Below are positions 17,754-26,692 of a DNA stretch of 60,938 nucleotides, piece by piece; position 1 is the stretch's first letter, and every line of letters starts with the position of its first letter. Position numbers and translations under genes: made by a program. The notes under the pieces are model-generated. The model saw nothing but the letters and a program-made list of their open reading frames with translations, did no database searches and had not been told where the DNA came from. Source of the stretch: Candidatus Cibiobacter qucibialis (GTDB lineage: Bacteria; Bacillota; Clostridia; Oscillospirales; Ruminococcaceae); the NCBI GenBank assembly GCA_004000625.1, contig SAUS01000004.1, forward strand, positions 1-60,938, in the 5' to 3' direction.

Positions 17754-17990
17754 TGTAGGGCGCGATGCCCTCATCGCGCCGGGGAGGAACCTTGGCGATT
17801 GCCACAAACCTGCAAAGAATTTGTAGGGGACGATGCTTGCATCGTCCCGCATGACAGGCTGTAATGGGGGTACGCAGCGAACCATTTATGTTTCTCTGCG
17901 GCGGGATGAGGGCATCCCGCCCTACAAATATGATTTATGTGCTGCATGCTCTGCAAAGGCGGCGGGCACACAATGTGCGCCCCTACGGTC
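17754..17990. repeat. Cluster of four variable-stem palindromes
   Basis: The gene-free region 17672-18068 contains four short palindromes that share the edge TGTAGGG/GTAGGGG but differ in stem. They are GGCGCGATG/CATCGCGCC (17759-17780), GGGACGATGC/GCATCGTCCC (17827-17848), a reversed GCGGGATG/CATCCCGC (about 17899-17935), and a reversed GGGCACAC/GTGCGCCC type (17963-17987). They look like one family of dispersed elements rather than terminators, since no T-run follows. Confidence 0.7.
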
Positions 17991-18068
17991 CCTACAGAGC
18001 AAAAATATGTGCTCTTCCTTAATGAATCAAATCACAAATTGTGTCAACCAAATAAAAAACTCTGCTTA

Positions 18069-18117
18069 ACACAAAACAGGGCGGTCGGGATTTTTCCCGG
18101 CCGCCCTGTTTTGTGTT
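18069..18117 (-). terminator. galE terminator
   Basis: ACACAAAACAGGGCGG and CCGCCCTGTTTTGTGT pair around the apex. On the minus strand the stem follows the galE stop codon directly. Confidence 0.85.
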
Positions 18118-18131
18118 TTTTACTATTTTAA

Positions 18132-19157
18132 TTATTCAGCGGTCTTATACCCATCGGGGTTGTGGCTCTGCCAGTTCCAGCTGTCGCGGCACATTTCGTC
18201 AATGCCGTACTCAGCTTCCCAGCCCAGCTCACGCTTGGCCTTGTTGGGATCGCACCAGCACTCGGCAATATCGCCGGGGCGGCGCGGGTCAATGACATAG
18301 GGCAGCTCCTTGCCGCAGGCCTTGCTGAATGCATGAATCACATCCAGCACACTGTAGCCGTGGCCGGTGCCCAGGTTGCAGATGAACAGGCCGGGCTTTT
18401 CTTCCAGCTTTTTGATGGCTGCCACATGGCCGCGGGCCAGGTCCACAACGTGGATGTAGTCGCGCACGCCGGTGCCATCGGGGGTAGGGTAATCATTGCC
18501 GTACACATGCACTTTTTCCAGCTTGCCAACGGCAACTTTGGCGATGTAGGGCACCAGGTTGTTGGGGATGCCGTTCGGGTCCTCGCCGATCTTTCCGGAA
18601 GGATGTGCGCCGATGGGGTTGAAGTAACGCAGCAGAGCAACGTTCAGCTCCGGGTCTGCCTTGCAGCAGTCGGTCAGGATGCGCTCGGTAAACACCTTGG
18701 TAGTGCCATACGGGTTGGTGGTTGCACCAACAGGGAAATCCTCGCGGATGGGCACGCTGGCGGGGTCGCCGTAAACCGTTGCGGAGGAGGAGAAGATGAT
18801 GTTATGGCAATCGTAACGGCGCATAACATCCAGGATGTTCAGGGTGCAGTTCAGGTTGTTGGAGTAATACTCGATGGGCTTGGAAACGCTTTCGCCCACG
18901 GCCTTGTAGGCGGCAAACTGGATCACACAGTCAATGCCGGGATTTTCCGCAAAGACCTTTTCAACTGCCGCATGGTCGGTCATGTCTGCTTCCACAAACT
19001 TGAAATCCTTACCGGTGATCTCGCGCACACGCTTCAGGGCTTCGGGGCAGGAGTTGTAATAGTTATCTGCCACCACAATATCGTAACCCGCATTGAGAAG
19101 CTCCACACAGGTATGGCTGCCGATGTAACCGGCGCCGCCGCTGACCAAAATAGACAT
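18132..19157 (-). CDS. galE: UDP-glucose 4-epimerase
   Basis: A 341-residue extended short-chain dehydrogenase that interconverts UDP-glucose and UDP-galactose with bound NAD. GGAGYIGSH is the NAD-binding loop, SSSATVYG holds the catalytic Ser/Thr, YGTTK gives the YxxxK pair, and LRYFNPIGAHPSG is the substrate loop. The ATG at 19157 is preferred because AAGGAGCG precedes it; an in-frame upstream start is 7 codons earlier. It lies downstream of an AraC gene on the same strand, with direct and inverted repeats in between. It would serve galactose use and surface glycan precursors. Confidence 0.95.
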   Translation of the reverse strand: MSILVSGGAGYIGSHTCVELLNAGYDIVVADNYYNSCPEALKRVREITGKDFKFVEADMTDHAAVEKVFAENPGIDCVIQFAAYKAVGESVSKPIEYYSNNLNCTLNILDVMRRYDCHNIIFSSSATVYGDPASVPIREDFPVGATTNPYGTTKVFTERILTDCCKADPELNVALLRYFNPIGAHPSGKIGEDPNGIPNNLVPYIAKVAVGKLEKVHVYGNDYPTPDGTGVRDYIHVVDLARGHVAAIKKLEEKPGLFICNLGTGHGYSVLDVIHAFSKACGKELPYVIDPRRPGDIAECWCDPNKAKRELGWEAEYGIDEMCRDSWNWQSHNPDGYKTAE

Positions 19158-19173
19158 ACTGATCGCTCCTTTA

Positions 19174-19321
19174 CACAATATGGAAAGTTGTTGCCGGGAT
19201 TTTGTATCTTCAACAGGGCATCCGCAGGGTTTGCTTCGTTCCCTTGTTGATTTTATTCTAACGTCTTTATCACAATATGGAAATAGATGTTTCCATGTTT
19301 GATATGTAACTTTGTTGTTAC
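19174..19321 (-). promoter_or_regulatory. Repeats upstream of galE, possible operators
   Basis: A 13-bp direct repeat CACAATATGGAAA occurs at 19174-19186 and again at 19271-19283. The second copy is part of the inverted repeat ATGGAAATAGATGTTTCCAT (19277-19296). A further inverted repeat GTAAC-N6-GTTAC lies at 19306-19321. No strong promoter is obvious in this 166-bp gap. Regulator binding is inference. Confidence 0.4.
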
Positions 19322-19323
19322 CT

Positions 19324-20193
19324 TTACCGTTCGCACAGATGCAGCGGGTGCGGGGCGCGGCGGTAAGCGCCGGGCGTTTGGCCGGTCAGGGCGTGGAACC
19401 GCCTGCTGAACCACGCCAGGGAGCCATACCCCAGCATACGGGCCGTTTCGCCGGGGCCGTACCCCTGGGTCAGCAGCAGCGCTGCCTGTTCGGCTTTCAT
19501 GCAGGAGAAATACTCCATCGGCCCCATGCGGGTGCGGGCGCGGAACGCCTGCTGCAATGCCACGCGGGAGCAGCCATTGGCATCGCACACCTGGTCCAGC
19601 GCCAGCGGCTTTTCAATGTTCTGCGCAAAGTACAGGCGCACGCTTTCCACAAGGGCTGCCTGCTCCTGCTCGGCGCGGGCACGGGGGCTTTGTTTGCGGG
19701 TGCGTTGCCTGCGGCGGGCCAACAGGTACAGCAGCTGTGCCAGATAGATGGTTTGCAGCTCTTTGCCGCCAAACGGGATTTCCGCGCGGCGGGCGGGCAT
19801 CTGGCAGGCATCCTGCACCGGCTGGAACACCTCGCGCACCGTTTCTGCCAGCTGGCGCAGACAGCTTTTTTCGGCGTTGCCGAGCCGCATATGGCAGCTG
19901 CGGAAAGAATCCATCGCACTGCCGTCCGCGGTAAATTCCACGCGGAACACCTCCGGCGGAACTTCGCCCACTGCGCGCATGGCAAACAGCTCTGCGGGCT
20001 GGTGGAACAAAATCTGCCCGGCGCGCAGCAGCACCCGGTGGGTATCGCACAGCTCTTCCACCATACCGCTTTTTACATATACCAGCAGCCAGCCCTCACA
20101 GGTGCGCTCCGGCGTTTGCTGGCCAATGCGCCATTCGGATTCCGCCGCACTGGCAATCCCTGTTACCCGCAGCGGCCATTCATCCCCATACAT
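19324..20193 (-). CDS. AraC family transcriptional regulator
   Basis: A 289-residue protein. The N-terminal part (to about 150) looks like a cupin-type sensing domain (LLVYVKSGMVEE, LLRAGQILFHQPAE). The C-terminal part (about 185-283) holds the two helix-turn-helix motifs, LALDQVCDANGCSRVALQQAFR and GPGETARMLGYGSLAWFSRRFHALTGQTPGAYR. It lies 17 bp behind the metalloprotease-like lipoprotein gene with a GGGGAG ribosome site, so it seems to be the third gene of the clpE operon. Targets are unknown; galE, 166 bp downstream, is a candidate. Confidence 0.88.
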   Translation of the reverse strand: MYGDEWPLRVTGIASAAESEWRIGQQTPERTCEGWLLVYVKSGMVEELCDTHRVLLRAGQILFHQPAELFAMRAVGEVPPEVFRVEFTADGSAMDSFRSCHMRLGNAEKSCLRQLAETVREVFQPVQDACQMPARRAEIPFGGKELQTIYLAQLLYLLARRRQRTRKQSPRARAEQEQAALVESVRLYFAQNIEKPLALDQVCDANGCSRVALQQAFRARTRMGPMEYFSCMKAEQAALLLTQGYGPGETARMLGYGSLAWFSRRFHALTGQTPGAYRRAPHPLHLCER

Positions 20194-20210
20194 GCCTTCA
20201 TCTCCCCTGT

Positions 20211-21203
20211 TCAGGCTGCTTCATCGCTTGCGGTCCAGTTCTGGCCTGCGCCGTTGCTGAACACACCGGGCGGGTCCTGCGTTGCCGCCGGGAACTGCTC
20301 ACTCCCGGGGAAGCTGTCCACCAGCCCCAGGCGGTAGGCCGTCAGCGGGCAGAGCGTTTTTTCGATATGCTCATAGCTGATGCCGTTATCGCTGTTGTAG
20401 GTGTAATACATAATAGCATCCGGCCAGGTGTTCAGCACATACTGCGCCAGCGGCTGGGTCACAAACGTATCCCGGCTGCCGACGTAAAGGTCTGCCGCAC
20501 CAAACAGATGCAGGATCTCGTGGGCATACACGGTGGGGCTGTTGTAGGTTTTCTCCCCCGCATAGGAATCATAGAGATAAAGACAGCTGAATTCATTCAG
20601 GTAATTACCGCCATCCTCCAGATAATGCAAAATGGAGTAGGAAGCCCCCTCCACCGGCAGAAAGATCAGGTAGCCAATGCTTGCCGTGCCGTATTGCTGC
20701 TGGATGAATTCCACATCCACCTGTGCGGTCAGGGTGTCCACATCGTCATAGAACGTTGTGCCGGTGGTGGTATCCTCCGTCAGACCGGCTTTGTAGGCGG
20801 CAAAGGTGCTCAGATTGTTTTCGCCGGTATCGTAATAGATTTTCGGCTGGGCGTTATAGGTCTGCGCCTGCTGGGTGATCCAGTCCACCGCCACGGCAAG
20901 GTTCTGCCGCGTCTGGGCCAGGGCTTCCTCGGTCCAGGGGTTGGCGTCGTCCTGCAGATAAATGCTGTACAGCACGCTGGGCCATGTCAGCAGCCCGCAG
21001 CTGCCGTACACCTGCTGTAAATCTTGCTGTTGGGCAGGGGTCTGGGTGGGGGTTGGGCTGGGGGCCACGGTGGGCTGGGGGCTGGTTTCGATATGGGGGA
21101 TCGTTGCCTGTGCGGGTGCGGCAGGCTGTGCCGCGCACCCGGCCAGCAGGCAGAGCCCCATGGCAAGGGCGGCAAGGTGGAGCAATACGCGCGGCTTTTT
21201 CAT
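20211..21203 (-). CDS. Lipoprotein with metzincin-like zinc protease motif
   Basis: A 330-residue lipoprotein whose signal peptide ends LAGC with lipidated Cys23, followed by a Pro/Thr/Gln linker (residues 25-60). The key motif is YAHEILHLFGAADLY: His228, Glu229, His232, Gly235 and Asp238 make HExxHxxGxxD, the metzincin-type pattern. This suggests a surface zinc metalloprotease. I do not recognise a named family, and the third ligand being Asp is inference. It sits 6 bp after the clpE-like gene and 17 bp before the AraC gene, so translation is probably coupled. The link between a cytosolic unfoldase and a surface protease is unusual. Confidence 0.75.
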   Translation of the reverse strand: MKKPRVLLHLAALAMGLCLLAGCAAQPAAPAQATIPHIETSPQPTVAPSPTPTQTPAQQQDLQQVYGSCGLLTWPSVLYSIYLQDDANPWTEEALAQTRQNLAVAVDWITQQAQTYNAQPKIYYDTGENNLSTFAAYKAGLTEDTTTGTTFYDDVDTLTAQVDVEFIQQQYGTASIGYLIFLPVEGASYSILHYLEDGGNYLNEFSCLYLYDSYAGEKTYNSPTVYAHEILHLFGAADLYVGSRDTFVTQPLAQYVLNTWPDAIMYYTYNSDNGISYEHIEKTLCPLTAYRLGLVDSFPGSEQFPAATQDPPGVFSNGAGQNWTASDEAA

Positions 21204-21209
21204 TCGCGC

Positions 21210-23519
21210 TTACTCCGGCAGCACCAGCTGCGGCTTGCCGTCAGCATCCGCTGCCAGGGGCACGGTCTGACCACCGGTCAGGCGGCCCGCCACAATGGCT
21301 TCGGCCACGGGGTCCTCCAGCGTTTTGCGGATGGTCTTGCGCAGTTCACGCGCACCAAAACGGGTGGATGTTTCGTTCACGATGGCTGCCAGTGCCTGCG
21401 GGGTATATTCCAGCTTCAGGCCGCGGGCTTCCAGGCCGGGCTTGTACTCGTCCAGCATCAGGGCAGCGATCTTTTCCAGGTCAGCCTGTTCCAGCGGGCG
21501 GAAGGTGATCACTTCATCCACACGGCCCAGGAACTCCGGCCGCAGGAACTCCTGCAGCGCTTTCATGCTCTTTTCGCGGCTGACCTGCTCTTCGGTGCGG
21601 CCAAAGCCAGTCAGGGCGGTGCGGTCCGAAGAACCGGCGTTGGAGGTCATGCAGATCACGGTATTGGAAAAATCCACCGTGCGGCCCTGTGCATCGTTGA
21701 TCTTGCCCTCGTCCAGGATCTGCAGCAGGATGTTCATCACATCGGGGTGGGCCTTTTCGATTTCATCAAACAGAACCACGCTGTAAGGATGGCGGCGCAC
21801 TTTTTCGGTCAGCTGGCCGGCTTCATCATAACCCACATAGCCCGGAGGGGAACCGATCAGGCGGGACACCGCGTACTTTTCCATATACTCACTCATGTCA
21901 ATGGAGATCAGCGGGTCCACGGTATCAAACAGCTGATTGGCCAGCTGCTTGACCAGCTCGGTTTTGCCCACGCCGGTAGGGCCGACAAAGATAAAGCTTG
22001 CCGGGCGGTGGCGGCCAGACAGGTCTGCCCGCGCACGCTTAACGGCCAGCGCTACGCTGTGCACAGCTTCGTCCTGGCCGATGATATGCTCTTTCAGGGC
22101 ATCTTCCAGCCCCATCAGGCGGCCATACTCGGTCTCTTTGATTTTAACCGCCGGAATGCCGGTCCACAGCTCCACAACCTGGGCCACATCGTCCGCCGTT
22201 ACCTGGATATCGGCCACGCGCAGCTCCAGCGCGGGCAGCTTTTGGCGCAGCTGGGCCAGCTCGGTCTTGGTTTTGGCCAGTTCCTCGTAATCAATAGCGG
22301 CATCGCCCTGCTTTTCGGGGTCGGGGTTTTCCAGATCATGCTCTTTGGTTTCCAGCTCTGCCACCTGCTTTTGCAGGTTCAGGAACTCGGTAATTTCAGG
22401 GTGGCGCAGGTTGCAGCAGGCGCAGGATTCATCCAGCAGGTCAATAGCCTTATCCGGCAGGTAGCGGTCGGTGATATACCGTTCCGACAGGTGTACCACA
22501 TCCGCCACGATGGAATCGGGCACACGCACGCAGTGGTACTTTTCGTAATAACCTTTTACGCCGCGGATAACCGCAATGGCATCATTGATGGAGGGTTCTT
22601 CCACCTTGACGGGCTGGAAGCGGCGCTCCAGCGCAGAATCTTTTTCAATAAACTTGCGGTACTCGGCAAAGGTCGTTGCGCCGATAACCTGGATCTGCCC
22701 GCGGGACAGGGCCGGTTTCATGATGTTGGCGGCGTTCATGGCGCCGTCCGAATCCCCGGCGCCGACAATGTTGTGGATCTCGTCAATGAACAAGATCACA
22801 TTGCCGGCGGCCTTGATTTCAGAAAGCAGGCCCTTGACGCGCTGTTCAAACTGGCCGCGGAACTGGGTGCCTGCCACAAGGGCCGTCAGGTCCAGCAGGT
22901 AGATCTCTTTATCCTGTAAGCGGGCGGGCACTTTGCCTTCGGCAATGCGCTGGGCAATGCCCTCGGCAATGGCGGTTTTGCCAACGCCGGCTTCACCGAT
23001 CAGGCAGGGGTTGTTTTTCTGGCGGCGGCACAGAATCTGCACCGTGCGGTATACCTCACGGTCACGGCCAATGATGGCATCCAGCTTGCCATCCTTGGCT
23101 TTCTGGGTCAGGTTTTCGCAGTAGGTGTCCAGGTATTTGCGCTGGCCGCGGCCACGCTGTTTTTTGGACTTTTCGCCCTTCTCCTCAGCCTTGGGGGTTC
23201 CGCCAAAGCCAAAGGGGAACACCGGCGAACCGCCGGGCACAAAATCATCCCCGGTATCGTCGGGGTTCTGCATATCGCCGTCCATCATGGGCATCATGGC
23301 GCCGCTTTCCTGCGCTTGCTGCATCAGGTCGGCCATGTGCTCTTCCATGCTGGCCAGCTGGTCATCGGTCATATTAAACCGCTTCATCAAATCATCCACA
23401 GGCTGAATATGCAGTTCCCGCGCGCAGGTCAGGCAGTAGCCTTCCTGCACCGGTTTGCCGTTTTCCAGCCGCTGTACAAACACAACCGCCTGTCTTTTTT
23501 TACAGCGGGTACATAACAT
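21210..23519 (-). CDS. clpE: ClpE-like AAA+ unfoldase of the Clp protease
   Basis: A 769-residue Hsp100 protein that should unfold substrates and feed them to ClpP. It starts with a treble-clef type zinc finger (LCTRCKKR to YCLTCARELH), the mark of ClpE. A Gly/Met/Asp-rich linker follows. The first AAA+ domain has Walker A GEAGVGKTA and Walker B ILFIDEIHNIVGAG. A coiled-coil middle region covers about residues 390-470. The second AAA+ domain has GPTGVGKTE and VVLFDEIEKAHPD. TGFGRTEE in D2 is a possible ClpP-binding loop. The start at 23519 is chosen for GAGGTG upstream. clpP is not in the window. Confidence 0.9.
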   Translation of the reverse strand: MLCTRCKKRQAVVFVQRLENGKPVQEGYCLTCARELHIQPVDDLMKRFNMTDDQLASMEEHMADLMQQAQESGAMMPMMDGDMQNPDDTGDDFVPGGSPVFPFGFGGTPKAEEKGEKSKKQRGRGQRKYLDTYCENLTQKAKDGKLDAIIGRDREVYRTVQILCRRQKNNPCLIGEAGVGKTAIAEGIAQRIAEGKVPARLQDKEIYLLDLTALVAGTQFRGQFEQRVKGLLSEIKAAGNVILFIDEIHNIVGAGDSDGAMNAANIMKPALSRGQIQVIGATTFAEYRKFIEKDSALERRFQPVKVEEPSINDAIAVIRGVKGYYEKYHCVRVPDSIVADVVHLSERYITDRYLPDKAIDLLDESCACCNLRHPEITEFLNLQKQVAELETKEHDLENPDPEKQGDAAIDYEELAKTKTELAQLRQKLPALELRVADIQVTADDVAQVVELWTGIPAVKIKETEYGRLMGLEDALKEHIIGQDEAVHSVALAVKRARADLSGRHRPASFIFVGPTGVGKTELVKQLANQLFDTVDPLISIDMSEYMEKYAVSRLIGSPPGYVGYDEAGQLTEKVRRHPYSVVLFDEIEKAHPDVMNILLQILDEGKINDAQGRTVDFSNTVICMTSNAGSSDRTALTGFGRTEEQVSREKSMKALQEFLRPEFLGRVDEVITFRPLEQADLEKIAALMLDEYKPGLEARGLKLEYTPQALAAIVNETSTRFGARELRKTIRKTLEDPVAEAIVAGRLTGGQTVPLAADADGKPQLVLPE

Positions 23520-23608
23520 ATGGTTCACCTCTCTATGGGGTATTCGATTGGATCGGGAATGCCGAAACGCGCACATAACATGCGTTTTCAGAACTTTTCC
23601 CATGTACT

Positions 23609-23637
23609 ATTATCCCCCACCCCACTGATATTTGCAA
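23609..23637 (-). promoter_or_regulatory. Promoter of the clpE-like operon
   Basis: Minus-strand TTGCAA (23632-23637), 17 bp, GATAAT (23609-23614). I do not see the tandem heptads expected of a CtsR operator, so heat-shock control by CtsR is not supported here. Confidence 0.6.
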
Positions 23638-23669
23638 GAGGGGCGGGGGGAATGTTCAGATATTGTTAA

Positions 23670-24341
23670 TCAATAGCGGGTCAAAAACGGGTTCAGGTTT
23701 GCCAAAAATCCATAGATCACGCTTCGGTTCAGGGTGGCTGTGGTCAAAAATTCCAGCTTGCCGCCGGTCAGGTTTGCCGCCACCCACAGCAGAATGGACC
23801 AGATCCAGCAGTTCAGCAAACCGCTGACAAAGCCGAACGCAAAGCCCAAAATGCGATTCAGTCCACCAATGAGCGGGATAGCGTTGATGCCGCGCAGCAC
23901 CCGCCCCAGCATCCGGCAGAGCACCCGCACCACGATCCAGACCGACAAAAACACAGCGGCCTGAATAACCGGCAGAAACAGCGGTTCCAGCGCATTGACC
24001 ACCTGCGGCACCGCATTGCTGGACGCCGCACTGACGGTATCGATCAGCTTTTGCTGGATCGACTGCGGCAGAAAGGTCAGCGCATGGATTGCCTGGGCCA
24101 GATCTCCGCCGGTCTTTTCCAGCGTGTCAGCCACAACATCGGTAACGTGGCTGGCAACATATTTATCATAAATGCCGCCGGCCCAAACGCGGGTGCCGTA
24201 AGTGCCGCCGATAATGCCCGCCACGGAGCCGATAAGGCTCACCAGTCCGGAGGCAAAACCGCGGCGGCGGCCGGTTTCGGCCGCGCCCAGCACCAGCAAA
24301 AGAAAAATCACATCATAAACAATGCCAATATACTGTGTCAT
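23670..24341 (-). CDS. CvpA family membrane protein
   Basis: A 223-residue membrane protein of the CvpA family. The start MTQYIGIVYDVIFLLLVLGAAETGRRRGFASGL matches the family opening, where the first helix is followed by a G-x-x-R-G-F turn. Further helices lie around residues 20-45, 110-140 and 150-185 (GGLNRILGFAFGFVSGLL). The start at 24341 is 33 bp after the DUF5711 stop. In other bacteria CvpA affects colicin V export, bile and envelope stress and purine-linked phenotypes; its exact activity is unsettled. Confidence 0.82.
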   Translation of the reverse strand: MTQYIGIVYDVIFLLLVLGAAETGRRRGFASGLVSLIGSVAGIIGGTYGTRVWAGGIYDKYVASHVTDVVADTLEKTGGDLAQAIHALTFLPQSIQQKLIDTVSAASSNAVPQVVNALEPLFLPVIQAAVFLSVWIVVRVLCRMLGRVLRGINAIPLIGGLNRILGFAFGFVSGLLNCWIWSILLWVAANLTGGKLEFLTTATLNRSVIYGFLANLNPFLTRY

Positions 24342-24373
24342 AACTCTACCATACTTTCCCATGCCGCACAGCA

Positions 24374-25723
24374 TCATTCGTGCGGCGCATTCAGAACCTC
24401 TACCGTGCCGGAAATAAATACCAGTGTTTCGCGGGCGTTGATGACCGCCTGCGGTGCCGCACCATAATTCCGGCTCCAATTATGGGTGCCGTCATAGCCA
24501 TAGCTTTCCACGCCGGACGCTGTCAGCAGATAGACCGCCGTTGCGGTACTGCTGACGCTTTTGGCCTGCCCGGCGGCAACGCTCGCCAGCTGGTTGAGCG
24601 AATCATCCAGCGTGACCAAGGTATCGCCGCCGCGCACCGCCAGCAGCAGCGCCGTGCTGCGCCCGCTGATGGACACGCTTTGCAGGGTGGCCCCGCCATA
24701 ATCATAGCGGGCACTCTCGGTGCCATCGCTCACGTTGATGATGGCGGCATAGGTATCAAAAACAGCCAGCACGCGGCTGCTGCCGATCCATTTCAGCTTC
24801 AGGATCACGCTGCCGGTATCCGCCACATAAAACGGCCCGGCAGTATCCGAATTGGTGTTCATTATGCGCACGGTAGTGCGCAGCTGGCCGTCCCTCGCGG
24901 CCACCGTTGCCGCGGCAAAGCGGTGGTTATCCGTGGCAAAAGACAATGCAATGGGGGTGCCGTCGGTGCTGGTCAGCTTCCAGGTAAAGGGGTCCCCGCT
25001 GAAAGAAGCATCGTACACCATCACTTCCGCCGCATAGCGGTCAGACTCCGTCACCACGGCCAGGGTGCCGTTCTGCGCCATTTCGCACAGCATAATGGCG
25101 TTATTAAAGCTTTTGGCGTACAGCTGGCGGGTGCGGCTCTGCACCGTCAGCTCCTTGCCTGCGCGGTTATACAGCACAAAGCGGGTGTTGCCCACGGCCA
25201 GCGCCGGGCGGGCATAGCCGGGCTGGATGGTGCGGATCTTTGCGCCGTAAGCGGAATAGACCGCCACATCCTCATTATCCATCTCCACAAAACCGCCCGC
25301 CAGGGGTTCCACCTGGGTCGGCGTGCGGATGCCGGTGTTGGCGGGCCAACCCGCCCCGGCGCGGTTGAGATACAGCGAGATAGAATCCGTCATATCCCCC
25401 AGCATGGCAATGGATGTACCCAGCAGGCCGCTGCCCACCGCCATAATGGCGGCAATAATCAGTACCACCAGAACAACGGCAATGCGCCTGCGGCGCTGGC
25501 GGCGGCGCAGAATAGGGCTGATGGGCCGCAGCGTTGCCGCCGGTGCCGCAGCTGCGCCCTGCTCTTTGGGCGGCAGGGTGCTGGGTGCGCTGCGCTCCGG
25601 CGCTGGGCGTTCCCGTTCCGGCTGCTGTTTGGAGGCAGGCGGCGGGGTTGGCGGGGCTTCGCCCCGTTCCCGCGCCAACATACGGCGGCGGCGTTCCAGC
25701 CGCTCTTTTTCTTCACGGTTCAA
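24374..25723 (-). CDS. DUF5711 family membrane-anchored beta-propeller-like protein
   Basis: A 449-residue protein with a charged cytoplasmic N-terminus (residues 1-80, Arg/Pro/Glu rich), one transmembrane segment (about 82-108, preceded by RRRQRRRRIA), and a long extracellular part of repeated beta-strand blocks resembling a propeller. Family features are the AVYSAYGAKIRTIQPGYARPALAVGNTRFVLYNRAGKELTV stretch and the ending GYDGTHNWSRNYGAAPQAVINA. The gene lies between truA and cvpA, the usual clostridial company of DUF5711. Function is unknown; an envelope sensor or scaffold is inference. Confidence 0.8.
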   Translation of the reverse strand: MNREEKERLERRRRMLARERGEAPPTPPPASKQQPERERPAPERSAPSTLPPKEQGAAAAPAATLRPISPILRRRQRRRRIAVVLVVLIIAAIMAVGSGLLGTSIAMLGDMTDSISLYLNRAGAGWPANTGIRTPTQVEPLAGGFVEMDNEDVAVYSAYGAKIRTIQPGYARPALAVGNTRFVLYNRAGKELTVQSRTRQLYAKSFNNAIMLCEMAQNGTLAVVTESDRYAAEVMVYDASFSGDPFTWKLTSTDGTPIALSFATDNHRFAAATVAARDGQLRTTVRIMNTNSDTAGPFYVADTGSVILKLKWIGSSRVLAVFDTYAAIINVSDGTESARYDYGGATLQSVSISGRSTALLLAVRGGDTLVTLDDSLNQLASVAAGQAKSVSSTATAVYLLTASGVESYGYDGTHNWSRNYGAAPQAVINARETLVFISGTVEVLNAPHE

Positions 25724-25760
25724 GGGCTTCGCCTCCTTCCCGTCTTGTTGTGTTACTCAT

Positions 25761-26534
25761 TTAGTTGTTTCCGTCGTTCGGGCGCTCTAAATCCGGGTAC
25801 TGCACATCCCACAAAAACAGCCCCCTGGCGGGCAGCGTGGGGCCGGCCTGGCCGCGGTTCCTGCTTTGCAGCAGAGCGGGCACAGCGGCCGGATTCATTT
25901 TGCCAAGGCCCGCCTGCAGCACCGTACCGGCCAGAATGCGCACCATGTTGTACAGGTAGCCGTCCGCTGTTACGGACAGGGTATACAGCTCGCCATCCTG
26001 CTGCACGGTGCAGGCGGTGATGGTGCGCACCGTATCGCCGTGGGCTGCGGCTGAAGAACCCGAAGCGCACAGCGCCAAAAAGTCATGCCTGCCAACAAAA
26101 TGGGCAGCCGCCGCCTGCATGGCGGCAAGGTCCAGCGGGCCGTTGACCCGGTGGCAGGTCTCATAATCAAAGGGATCATCCACCGCGCTGCACCGCAGGC
26201 GGTAGTGGTAGGTTTTGGCGTGGGCGGCATAGCGGGCGTGGAAATCATCCGGCACCTGCTGCGCTGCCAGTGCCCGCACATCCATGGGCAGGCGGGCGTT
26301 CAACGCCAGCGGGATGCGCTGCACCGGGATGCGGCCATCATAATGGAAGTTCAGGGCAAACCGCCGGGCATGCACCCCGGCATCGGTGCGGGAACAGCCC
26401 TTTACATCGGGCCGGGTGCCGAACACGCTCTGCATAGCATCCTGCACCACCGCACACACCGTAACCCCATTGGGCTGCACCTGAAACCCCGAATAATTTG
26501 TGCCCTTGTAGGCAAGCCAGAGGAGAATATTCAT
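25761..26534 (-). CDS. truA: tRNA pseudouridine(38-40) synthase
   Basis: A 257-residue enzyme that isomerises uridines 38-40 in the anticodon stem-loop of tRNAs. The catalytic Asp lies in GCSRTDAGVHA (about residue 51). YKGTNYSGFQVQPN opens the protein, and YLYNMVRILAGTVLQAGLGK is the conserved C-terminal block. The size is normal. It is first in a truA-DUF5711-cvpA run, separated from the ecf genes by a repeat block. Confidence 0.95.
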   Translation of the reverse strand: MNILLWLAYKGTNYSGFQVQPNGVTVCAVVQDAMQSVFGTRPDVKGCSRTDAGVHARRFALNFHYDGRIPVQRIPLALNARLPMDVRALAAQQVPDDFHARYAAHAKTYHYRLRCSAVDDPFDYETCHRVNGPLDLAAMQAAAAHFVGRHDFLALCASGSSAAAHGDTVRTITACTVQQDGELYTLSVTADGYLYNMVRILAGTVLQAGLGKMNPAAVPALLQSRNRGQAGPTLPARGLFLWDVQYPDLERPNDGNN

Positions 26535-26546
26535 GGGACACCTTTT

Positions 26547-26690
26547 GAGTTAGGAGGTAGGAGTGAGGAGTTAGGAGTTTTTGGTGTGCGCTGGCGCGCA
26601 CATTTTGAATATCAGCTTTTACCCTATTCCAAAATTGCGGCGCAAGCCGCACCTTCAATTCCTAACTCCTACTTCCTACCTCCTACCTAA
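26547..26690. repeat. Inverted TAGGAGT-rich arms around small hairpins
   Basis: The left arm (26547-26578) is made of TAGGAG/GAGGAG units and the right arm (26659-26690) is its near reverse complement. Between them are the hairpins GTGCGCTGGCGCGCAC and TTGCGGCGCAAGCCGCA. The whole fills the gap between ecfT and truA. Similar arms occur at 29476-29508, 29762-29814 and 32171-32190. Confidence 0.65.
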
Positions 26691-26692
26691 TT

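Noticed and set aside
21024..22919. 631-residue plus-strand frame antisense to the clpE-like gene
   Set aside because: Shadow of a highly conserved AAA+ gene in GC-rich DNA; no recognisable domain.
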